This document shows, piece by piece, positions 1 to 5,717 of a stretch of 9,921 nucleotides of DNA (its first letter is position 1; each line of letters opens with the position of its first letter). The notes beneath the pieces are model-generated. The model saw only the letters and a list, made by a program, of their open reading frames with translations, had not been told where the DNA came from and searched no databases. Origin of the DNA: SIAJ01 sp036266155 (GTDB lineage: Bacteria > Planctomycetota > Planctomycetia > Gemmatales > Gemmataceae); assembly GCA_036266155.1 (NCBI GenBank), contig DATANR010000044.1, forward strand, positions 1 to 9,921, written 5' to 3'. The position numbers were made by a program, and so were the translations under genes.

Positions 1-235
1 GCTCGACCGTCGTGCTCAACGAACCAGCCGCCCCCGGTTTCGACGACGTTCAGCCATAACTTGTAACGGGCCAGCATGCCACTACCCCAGAGGCCGAACT
101 GGCGAGTAGCCCTTTTGAATGACGTCGAACCAGTAGTCCTTGCCGTCGAGAAGCAGGTAGCGTGTTTCCCGCCTCACCCGAGCCGGCGAACGTCAAAATT
201 GAGTAGTCGCAGCCTTCGACGACAACGAATCTCAA
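1..235 (-). pseudogene. Broken coding-like stretch, unidentified
   Basis: On the minus strand all three frames contain short protein-like segments that follow each other. One frame (from TTG at 235) begins RFVVVEGCDYSILTFAGSG. A second frame then gives RYLLLDGKDYWFDVIQKGY and stops at TAG 82-84. A third frame gives LARYKLWLNVVETGGGWFV and runs off the window start. Read together they look like one protein interrupted by two frameshifts, but each piece is short and I do not recognise the family. The alternatives are chance open frames, or a real 31-aa peptide from GTG 177 to 82. No convincing ribosome binding site precedes it. It lies downstream of the TIR/lipoprotein cassette on the same strand, which would fit debris at the edge of an acquired segment. 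Confidence is low. Confidence 0.25.
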
Positions 236-292
236 TCACTGCCTTCGAGGCGGCGGTCTGCTGCAGTTCTTTTGTTCGGCGCTAGACCTTTG

Positions 293-748
293 TCATTGGG
301 TGGGACGAGGCGCAATTGCGGAAGAGGCAACTGAGTTCTTCGTCAACAGTTCTCCCTTCGTCGGTTCGCCTCTCCAAATCTCGTAGTCGAATACCGCCAT
401 GTAAGGTTTGGTCAGATCAAAGCTGCCGACGAAACTGCTTGCCCGACAATAGTCGCTGACTCCCGCACCTCCCTTTTGAAAGGCAGTCAGTTTGTTCGAA
501 CTGCCGACCAAGAAGGCGTCAGGCGCGGAGGATTGGACGAGATACAATTCATATCGAATCCACAAGTCATCTTGGCAATTAGGCCATTCCCCGCGCACAG
601 TCACACCCAATTCTCCGCCTGTCTGCGTCGGAACGACTGAGATTGTGCCATTGGTCCATGAGCGATCAGAAGGCCGAATGCGCGCGATTTCTTTGGAACA
701 ACCAACGATCGCAACGCATATTGCAACGGCAAAGGCTGTTCGCATCAT
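293..748 (-). CDS. Small lipoprotein, function unknown
   Basis: This is a 151-aa protein with a classical lipoprotein signal: a short hydrophobic N-terminus ending in the lipobox I14-V15-G16-C17, then SKEIAR. Lipidation and anchoring at Cys17 are therefore expected. The mature part is a compact soluble domain (about residues 30-145) with alternating hydrophobic residues suggesting beta structure, and two later cysteines (in NCQDD and DYCRA) that could pair. I do not recognise the family. Two ATGs occur in tandem at 748 and 745. GGAG lies 4 nt before the first and 7 nt before the second, so 745 is slightly favoured. The gene starts 26 nt after the stop of the double-TIR gene, with its Shine-Dalgarno sequence inside that gap, so the two are very likely co-transcribed. 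Its base composition resembles the TIR gene rather than the GC-rich genes further right. A link to the TIR protein's function is inference from the operon alone. Confidence 0.8.
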   Translation of the reverse strand: MMRTAFAVAICVAIVGCSKEIARIRPSDRSWTNGTISVVPTQTGGELGVTVRGEWPNCQDDLWIRYELYLVQSSAPDAFLVGSSNKLTAFQKGGAGVSDYCRASSFVGSFDLTKPYMAVFDYEIWRGEPTKGELLTKNSVASSAIAPRPTQ

Positions 749-774
749 TGATCTCCCAACGCCGAACGACCGCG

Positions 775-1689
775 TTAGCCGTCATTGCGTCGTTGTATAG
801 CTTCGAACAGGCGACTCCAGGGCCGCGCCCTTCGGTTGGTAAAATCCAAATACTGCAAGGCAGCGAGTCTAGGATGCAATGGTGTTTCGCGGAGCATAAC
901 GGGGATAACGTGCTTCTTCGCCCCCCATGCAAACGACCACTCGTACGTTACATATTCTGATTCCCTCGCTTCTGGAGACATGATTGCGATCAGCGCGATT
1001 GATTTTTGAATAGAATCGTCAATCTCTTGCCGCCAATCGACCCCGGGCTCAAGTCGATCATTGTCTATCCAAGCTTCAAATCCAACTTCGGCGAATTTGA
1101 ATTTGGCGAGTTCCGCGAAGTCACCATCAAGTTTGCTGTGTGATAGGAAAACGAGCGGTTTGCCTTTACTTGGAGTCTTCGAAGGAGTTACTGGTACGGC
1201 TTCAGTGACTTGTTTCTCTGTCTCAGCACGTCGTATTTGTGCGGTCAGCAACTCAGTAAGATGTTGCGCGATCGAAGCAAGCTGTCTCTCCCTTCCGTGG
1301 CGAGACGAAGCCGCAAGCGGTTTCCGAACATCATTCAAGAACTGAAACTGGGCAAGTTCGGGGGCGATCGTGAACCACGCAGTATTTCGTACTAGAATCG
1401 GCAGAATGAGCGTATTTCGCTCTTCAGCGCGTTTCAACAGCGCGGGCAACTCCTCGTTCATGAGGAATTCTGACGCGAGGAAATCTGGAGACACTAAGAG
1501 GATGGCGACTTCCGCGTCATTTATTGCCTTCTTGATTTCGGTGGACCAATCTGCTCCTGCTGGGATCTCGCTCGTATCCCAGAATTTCGCCACCCCCTGA
1601 TTCTCAAGCGCCCGAAGATGCGCAAGGAGTTCGTCCTTGAATCTTGCGTCACGATGGCTGTAGCTGATGAATACGTCTGATTTTGCCAT
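775..1689 (-). CDS. Tandem TIR-domain protein (two TIR domains)
   Basis: This 304-aa protein consists almost entirely of two TIR domains (TIR_2-like). TIR-1 spans about residues 4-101: it opens with DVFISYSHRD, has PAGADW in the BB-loop region, and carries SPDFLASEFLMNEE with a candidate catalytic Glu at 79/80. TIR-2 spans about residues 177-268: PLVFLSHSKLD, LEPGVDW, then SPEARESEYVTYEW with candidate Glu250. A polar Thr/Pro/Lys-rich linker (about 150-176) joins them. Bacterial TIR domains commonly degrade NAD+ or make cyclic ADP-ribose signals in anti-phage systems. Both copies keep the Glu-containing segment, so both may be active, but that is inference. No separate sensor domain is visible. 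The frame is open upstream to a GTG at 1740, but those residues are encoded by the repeat array and lack TIR similarity. The ATG at 1689, directly before the first beta strand, is preferred although its Shine-Dalgarno is weak. The gene sits upstream of a lipoprotein gene in one transcript. Its GC content is visibly lower than that of its neighbours. Confidence 0.9.
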   Translation of the reverse strand: MAKSDVFISYSHRDARFKDELLAHLRALENQGVAKFWDTSEIPAGADWSTEIKKAINDAEVAILLVSPDFLASEFLMNEELPALLKRAEERNTLILPILVRNTAWFTIAPELAQFQFLNDVRKPLAASSRHGRERQLASIAQHLTELLTAQIRRAETEKQVTEAVPVTPSKTPSKGKPLVFLSHSKLDGDFAELAKFKFAEVGFEAWIDNDRLEPGVDWRQEIDDSIQKSIALIAIMSPEARESEYVTYEWSFAWGAKKHVIPVMLRETPLHPRLAALQYLDFTNRRARPWSRLFEAIQRRNDG

Positions 1690-1701
1690 GTTGTTACAGA
1701 C

Positions 1702-1840
1702 GGTTAACTGGTGAGTATGCTGACCGGCGCCGGTAAGCACATGTATGCGCCGGTCAACCTATTTCGTTGCGCTGGTCAGTATATCACGGCATCTCGGTCA
1801 ACGTATGCACGTTCCAGTCAGCGTATCACCTGGTCCGCCA
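1702..1840. repeat. Degenerate ~21-bp direct-repeat array upstream of the TIR gene
   Basis: On the plus strand a GGTCA-like box recurs at 1710 (GGTGA), 1732 (GGTAA), 1752, 1774, 1796 (all GGTCA), 1816 (AGTCA) and 1832 (GGTCC), with GGTTA at 1702. Spacings in the core are 22, 20, 22, 22 and 20 bp, close to two helical turns. The minus-strand consensus is roughly (C/G)ATAC-N-YTGACC, for example CATACGTTGACC, GATACGCTGACT and GATATACTGACC. A 12-bp perfect palindrome, ACCGGCGCCGGT, lies at 1723-1734. The array fills the 154-bp gap between the end of the membrane-protein gene (1844) and the TIR start (1689), so it occupies the likely promoter/leader of the TIR-lipoprotein unit. It could be a multi-site operator or a decaying minisatellite. 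Units are too short and too variable for a CRISPR. Confidence 0.6.
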
Positions 1841-1843
1841 ACC

Positions 1844-2869
1844 TCAGTTCGCCCCCAACGCCGCAAGCCGCAGCGCCTCCGACGCCGGCAGGCGCAATCG
1901 AGCCGTCAGGCGAGTGCCATTCTCAACGACCTGCGATTCGTCATAACCACGGCGAATGTCAGCCCAGTCGCTGGGGTCATTGCCGGTGCGGAAGCCGCCG
2001 AACTCGGTGGCGAGGCCGCGTTGTTGGGCAAGCAGGCCGCGCAGCGTGGTCGAACCGTTGCGTGCTTCACCGGTGGAACCGAAACGCAGTTCCATCTTCA
2101 CGTCGGCAAAGGAGCCCGACGGTTCCAGCCAGATCACCGACCCGCTCGTGGCGCCGGCACGAACGGGGAAGCCGGGTTCACCCTGGGTCGTCCGACCGGT
2201 TGCCCGCCAGACCGGACCACGAGCGCGATCGGTCATCTCCTTCAACTCGCTCGCCAATTGAACCTTGCTGCCCTGGTCGCGCAATGCCTGGATGGTCTGC
2301 TCCGTGTCGGCAAGGACGAGCGTGCTGGCGTCCGCAAAGTAGCCGAACCGGTAGACCGTCGTCAGGCTGGTGAACGGACCATATTTCTTGCCGGGCTGGT
2401 CCGGACCGAGGTATTTCGATTTCTCGGGCGCGGTCTTGAAGCGGACCACGCACGCCGACCCGTTGGCCGGCAGACGGGCGACGACGAACCGTGACAGGTC
2501 GGCCTGGCGGAATCCGGATCGATCCATGCCGATGACGTCCGGCAGCGGTTGGCGCTCGAGCGCCGTGCGGTACGCTTCGCTGCTCGACAGCTCGTCAAGA
2601 TCGTAGCCGGCGACCATCGTGGCGTCGGCGGGCACGTAAGCCAGCAGGTCGGCACTCGCCGGCTTGCCCGCATTGCGGGCGATCAAATAGATTGTGATGC
2701 CAGCCGCCAGCAAGAGCACGAACGCGCCTGCGGCCGCTCCCAGGATCAGGACAGGTGAAATGCGTTTCTTGCGTGCGCTCTTCGGTGAATCAATTGGCTC
2801 ATCGTCGCGCGTTCGCCGACGGCCGCCGCGCCGATCGTCGTCGTCGTAACGCGAGCGCTGGCGAGGCAT
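1844..2869 (-). CDS. Single-pass membrane protein with large extracytoplasmic domain, unknown function
   Basis: This is a 341-aa protein. Residues 1-36 are an extremely charged, probably disordered cytoplasmic tail (YDDDDRRGGRRRTRDDE, then SARKKR). One transmembrane helix follows at about 39-63 (VLILGAAAGAFVLLLAAG), then an exported domain of about 275 residues starting LLAYVPADATMVAGYDLDEL. This architecture, with a YVPADA-type opening, recalls hypothetical planctomycete membrane proteins, but I cannot assign a function and see no catalytic motif. The frame extends to a TTG at 2890. However, AAGGA ends 8 nt before the ATG at 2869, and the sequence from there is well formed, so 2869 is chosen. 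It is divergent from the DUF3817 gene, with 83 bp between the two chosen starts, which should hold both promoters. GC content is high and typical of the window. Confidence 0.8.
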   Translation of the reverse strand: MPRQRSRYDDDDRRGGRRRTRDDEPIDSPKSARKKRISPVLILGAAAGAFVLLLAAGITIYLIARNAGKPASADLLAYVPADATMVAGYDLDELSSSEAYRTALERQPLPDVIGMDRSGFRQADLSRFVVARLPANGSACVVRFKTAPEKSKYLGPDQPGKKYGPFTSLTTVYRFGYFADASTLVLADTEQTIQALRDQGSKVQLASELKEMTDRARGPVWRATGRTTQGEPGFPVRAGATSGSVIWLEPSGSFADVKMELRFGSTGEARNGSTTLRGLLAQQRGLATEFGGFRTGNDPSDWADIRRGYDESQVVENGTRLTARLRLPASEALRLAALGAN

Positions 2870-2952
2870 GGGGTGGTTCCTTCTCACCAATCGTGCGGAT
2901 GCGGCTATGCTATGGCTTGGCGAAATCCGCTGGGACGGACTGGGAGAACGAA

Positions 2953-3279
2953 TTGTTCAAGGATGCTTTGCGATCGTTTCGCGTCGTCGGCTATGCCGAG
3001 GGGATTTCGTTTCTGCTGTTGCTCGGCATCGCGATGCCGCTCAAATACGCGGCCGGGATTCCGGAGGCGGTGTTCGTGATCGGCCTGCTTCACGGCGTGC
3101 TGTGGATTCTCTATCAGATCGTCGCCATTCGTGCGAAGTTCGCATGTCCGTGGTCGATGGCAACGCTCTTTTGGGCCGGCGTCGCGTCGTTGCTGCCGTT
3201 CGGACCGTTTGTGTTCGATGCGTGGCTGCGGCGTCGGTCGCCGACGATCGCCCCTGAGCCAGCGGAGCCGCATCTCTAG
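2953..3279 (+). CDS. DUF3817 family small membrane protein
   Basis: This is a 108-aa integral membrane protein with the DUF3817 pattern: an N-terminal FRVVGYAEGISFLLLLGIAM (about residues 9-28) and PLKY directly after. A second hydrophobic block around LLHGVLWILYQIVAIRAKF follows, and a third ends in the characteristic ASLLPFGPFVFD. A short Pro-rich charged tail closes it. The cellular role of the family is not established. The start is TTG at 2953, preceded by GGGAG with a 6-nt spacer, giving the usual family length. The frame is open much further upstream: an ATG at 2899 exists but has no Shine-Dalgarno and adds residues unlike the family. Anything beginning before 2869 would overlap the divergent neighbour. 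The stop at 3277-3279 is followed by the repeat-rich convergent region. Confidence 0.85.
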   Translation: MFKDALRSFRVVGYAEGISFLLLLGIAMPLKYAAGIPEAVFVIGLLHGVLWILYQIVAIRAKFACPWSMATLFWAGVASLLPFGPFVFDAWLRRRSPTIAPEPAEPHL

Positions 3280-3297
3280 CGGTTCATTGCAATTGGA

Positions 3298-3407
3298 ACG
3301 TAGCCTTCTCGCTCCGCGAGAAGATTGCAGGGCAGGCACGGTCCGAAACAATGGCCCTTTCTAAATGGCCAGCTTTGCATACTTCTCGCGGAGCGAGAAG
3401 GCTACGT
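3298..3407. repeat. REPIN-like element with perfect 26-bp inverted arms
   Basis: Arms 3298-3323 and 3382-3407 are perfect reverse complements, starting ACGTAGCC on the outside. Each arm also folds on itself: CTTCTCGC, loop TCC, GCGAGAAG, an 8-bp stem. The tetranucleotide GTAG stands on the outer 5' side of each small hairpin. Inverted pairs of such hairpins headed by GTAG or GGAG are the hallmark of REP doublets moved by REP-associated tyrosine transposases (RAYTs). The inner 58 bp has no coding potential. No transposase is present in the window, so the element would be mobilised in trans. The large hairpin could also end transcription of the flanking genes. Confidence 0.75.
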
Positions 3408-3646
3408 AAGAGCTGCAGTGGAAGAGCGCCAACCCGTACCAGTTTTTCAGCACGGTATCTGAAGCATAGTTTTTTGTTCGACGTGATCGACACAAACATC
3501 AACCGTTAAATGAATTGTGTCGAATCTGCATTCAAAGTCCGCCTGACCCGACACGTGCGGGCAAGCAATGGCGCTCTTTAAAATGTCCATTTGCGCCGGA
3601 CGAAAGTCTCGGCGAGACAAGTGTTTGCGAATTCGGTGTTGGATTG

Positions 3647-3685
3647 TGGCTAAGAGCGCCAGGCGACTGCTGGCGCTCTTAGCCA
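3647..3685. repeat. Perfect 16-bp stem hairpin, possible bidirectional terminator
   Basis: TGGCTAAGAGCGCCAG (3647-3662), a 7-nt loop (GCGACTG), and the exact reverse complement (3670-3685) form a very stable hairpin. It lies 34 bp past the stop of xrtE, between convergent genes, so it is well placed to terminate one or both transcripts. No clear U-tract follows on either side, which weakens the intrinsic-terminator reading. The shared core AAGAGCGCCA recurs nearby at 3422 and, inverted, at 3569, which suggests a dispersed repeat family. Confidence 0.65.
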
Positions 3686-3718
3686 TTGTCGCCTACTTTC
3701 CCAACGAAACTAGACAGC

Positions 3719-5341
3719 TCACAGCGCGAACTCGACCGCCAGGAGCAATCCGTTCGTGACCGCGTGGGCGATGATGGCGTCGCGGACGCGGCCGGTTCGG
3801 ACGACGACAAGGCCATAAGCCATTCCCGCGAGGATGCCCGCCAGCCACCATTCGCCGTGCATCAGGCCGAAGAGAACTGATGAGACGAGGAACGAGAGCC
3901 AGGTGAATCGGCCCGGCGGCACTGCTTCCCAATCGGACGATATGAGCCGGCGCATCAGGTAGCCGCGGAAGGCCAGTTCTTCCGCGATCGGCGTGATCAC
4001 CACAAAACCGATCGCGCGGGCGATGATCCAGAGCGTCTTCAATCCATCGGACCATTCCCTGGGAAGGCGGCTCGGCTCCAGCTTCGTGAGGGCGACCCAC
4101 AACAGGAACACGCCGGCGCCGGCAGTGACCGCCCACAGCAAGCCGAGACTGCTGGAGTCGCGGCCCGGATTGCGCAGGACATCGTAGCGTCGCCAGAAAT
4201 AGGCTAGTAATGCGCCAGCGACGAGCGCCCGGATCGGGTACAGCGTCGCAGGCCGTGGGCTTACGGCGGTGGCGACCATTTGCACGGCAACGGCTGCGAG
4301 CAAGGGCGTGAGATAAGCGAGCGTGGCGTCCGACCCCTCGTTCTCAGCAACCAAATCGCGCGTGAATAGGCGCGACCGATGCGCAAGCATGAGCAACCCA
4401 ACGGTGACGGCGTTGAAACCGATCCATCCTGCTTGCGAATGGAATCCGCCGACCGCGAGCGCCGGCGACACGCGGTCGCCGATCCACACGAGCGCGACGA
4501 TTCGCAAAACATTAACCACCCAGACGCCGGCCAAGCCCAGTGGGGCCAACAGGTATGCGCGCGGGAAACGCAAGTAGTTGTGGAACAGGCTCCAATAAAG
4601 AACGAGGTACATGGCCATGAGACCGATGCCCTCGTAGCCGGAACAGGGTACGCCGACCTCGACACGGAACGTCGGCGTGCCCAGTAGGCGAGTCTCGGGG
4701 TCGTAGACCACCTCAGGGAGGATCGCGCACAGCAAGCCATAGGCTGAGCGCATGGTTGGTTCGGAAAGTACATCCCATTCTTCGCGCGCGATGCGCGCAA
4801 CGACGCAAATCAAGGCTGCGAGTATCACCGCTCTTAACCACAGGGAGCGGCCCTGCCAGATCAAGAGCGGCCAGACGCCAGGCGGCAACATTGCCAGCGC
4901 CCACACGAAGACTGTCAGCCCGCCGGCCGCCAACCAGATGATCAGTTCCCACGGTTCGAGGGCCGGCTCCTTGCCGAGTACCCACCGGGTGCAAAGTGCG
5001 AAGAGACCATAGGCGGTGAGCTGGCCGACCAGGACCAGGGCTAGTCGAGTGATCGGATACCGTTGCCGAAGGACGTCCCACGACTCGGCATCCAGAAACC
5101 AATAGGCGAACGCCACGGCAAGCCCGCCGGCCACGAGTCCCCAGCGGAAGATGGCTGGTGTCCAGGCGACAAATGAACCAGCCCATCCGCCATCGCGTGC
5201 CCGGTTCGCTGCGTCATAGGCCGCCGACAGAATGCCCGCTTCGACAAGCAACAGCAGCGTGAGCAACGTCCAGCGGACGAGCGGCAGCCGGCCCGACGGA
5301 CCGGAAGGAGGTGATTCGTATTCGGGGGGCGCCACGGTCAT
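3719..5341 (-). CDS. xrtE: Exosortase E / CPBP intramembrane protease fusion
   Basis: This 540-aa polytopic membrane protein has two catalytic parts. The exosortase part (about residues 20-325) carries the expected transpeptidase residues: Cys233 in VPCSGYEG, Arg280 in NVLRIVALV and His301 in GGFHSQAGW. Such enzymes cleave a C-terminal tripartite signal and probably transfer the substrate to an envelope acceptor. The C-terminal part (about 400-540) is a CPBP/CAAX-type intramembrane protease: E454-E455 and R459 in EELAFRG, His495 in FGLMHGEW and His526 in IAHAVTN. This fusion is the architecture of the exosortase E/protease family of the VPEID-CTERM system. A candidate substrate is encoded at 7389-7709. 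The frame is open to an ATG at 5656, but those 105 residues are low-complexity, contain a palindrome and precede the first membrane segment. The ATG at 5341 is chosen, although its Shine-Dalgarno is weak. The gene is divergent from the BBP7 gene. Confidence 0.9.
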   Translation of the reverse strand: MTVAPPEYESPPSGPSGRLPLVRWTLLTLLLLVEAGILSAAYDAANRARDGGWAGSFVAWTPAIFRWGLVAGGLAVAFAYWFLDAESWDVLRQRYPITRLALVLVGQLTAYGLFALCTRWVLGKEPALEPWELIIWLAAGGLTVFVWALAMLPPGVWPLLIWQGRSLWLRAVILAALICVVARIAREEWDVLSEPTMRSAYGLLCAILPEVVYDPETRLLGTPTFRVEVGVPCSGYEGIGLMAMYLVLYWSLFHNYLRFPRAYLLAPLGLAGVWVVNVLRIVALVWIGDRVSPALAVGGFHSQAGWIGFNAVTVGLLMLAHRSRLFTRDLVAENEGSDATLAYLTPLLAAVAVQMVATAVSPRPATLYPIRALVAGALLAYFWRRYDVLRNPGRDSSSLGLLWAVTAGAGVFLLWVALTKLEPSRLPREWSDGLKTLWIIARAIGFVVITPIAEELAFRGYLMRRLISSDWEAVPPGRFTWLSFLVSSVLFGLMHGEWWLAGILAGMAYGLVVVRTGRVRDAIIAHAVTNGLLLAVEFAL

Positions 5342-5717
5342 GGTCAATAAGACTAGCTCGCTGGTGGACTTGGGGACGTCAAAGGCACGCCAGTTCGATG
5401 GGAGTGGATTCCCGTTTTCTGGCGACTTCGTCAGAAAACGGGGACAAAGGGCTTCACCACATTCTGCCGCCCAGGCCCGCTCCGGTTCTGCCTGGCGCTC
5501 CGCTTGTAACGATTGTGTCGGTTGCGTCGCCAGCCGGACTTCGGCGTTGTGCCGAGAGAGCGCGTTGTATCGCCCCAATTCGCCCATTCCAGCGCCGAGC
5601 GGGCTGCACCACCTGTAACGAGTGTGGCGAGTCGCCGATAAACGCCGGCAAGCCATGCGTTCGGCATCCTCCGCGGGACCTGAACGACCCGCGCTTTAGA
5701 CCATCGGAGAATTGTCC
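5342..5717. other. Divergent intergenic region between xrtE and the BBP7 gene
   Basis: This stretch of about 376 bp must hold the promoters and leaders of two divergent genes. It contains a strong hairpin (5411-5442) and two nearly identical 13-mers, TGTAACGATTGTG (5505-5517) and TGTAACGAGTGTG (5614-5626), 109 bp apart, which could be regulator sites or chance. I could not pick a convincing -35/-10 pair. The minus-strand frame continuous with xrtE is open throughout, but its translation does not look like protein. Confidence 0.5.
5411..5442. repeat. Near-perfect hairpin in the xrtE/BBP7 intergenic region
   Basis: CCCGTTTTCTG (5411-5421) pairs exactly with CAGAAAACGGG (5432-5442). Inside, GCG pairs with CGT through one G-U wobble, giving a 14-bp stem with an ACTT tetraloop. 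It lies about 70 bp upstream of the xrtE ATG, so it would fall in that gene's leader if transcription starts further upstream. It may be a dispersed palindromic repeat or a regulatory leader structure. No T-run follows on the xrtE side. Confidence 0.6.

Larger units (their letters stand above)
3280..3718. other. Convergent intergenic region filled with inverted repeats
   Basis: This 439-bp stretch lies between two genes that end toward each other. I see no credible gene in it; open frames here are short, overlap the repeats and lack protein character. It holds a REPIN-like inverted repeat (3298-3407), a strong hairpin (3647-3685), and four copies of the 10-mer AAGAGCGCCA or its complement (3422-3431 and 3652-3661 direct; 3569-3578 and 3671-3680 inverted). 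The part at 3432-3568 is otherwise featureless and more AT-rich than its surroundings. Confidence 0.7.

Noticed and set aside
1690..1740. N-terminal extension of the TIR protein to the GTG at 1740
   Set aside because: These codons come from the repeat array, and the TIR fold begins right after the ATG at 1689.
1702..1840. CRISPR array
   Set aside because: Units are about 21 bp with only a 5-12-bp degenerate core and no constant repeat/unique spacer alternation, and no cas genes are present.
2755..2952. Longer N-terminus for the DUF3817 protein
   Set aside because: It would overlap the start of the divergent membrane-protein gene and gives Arg-rich sequence unlike the family; TTG 2953 has a good ribosome binding site.
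3284..3686. Short minus-strand open frames in the convergent intergenic region (3284-3502, 3447-3686)
   Set aside because: They are built largely from inverted repeats, lack ribosome binding sites and show no protein-like features.
5342..5656. N-terminal extension of xrtE to the ATG at 5656
   Set aside because: The extra 105 residues are low-complexity, run through a hairpin repeat and precede the natural membrane N-terminus.
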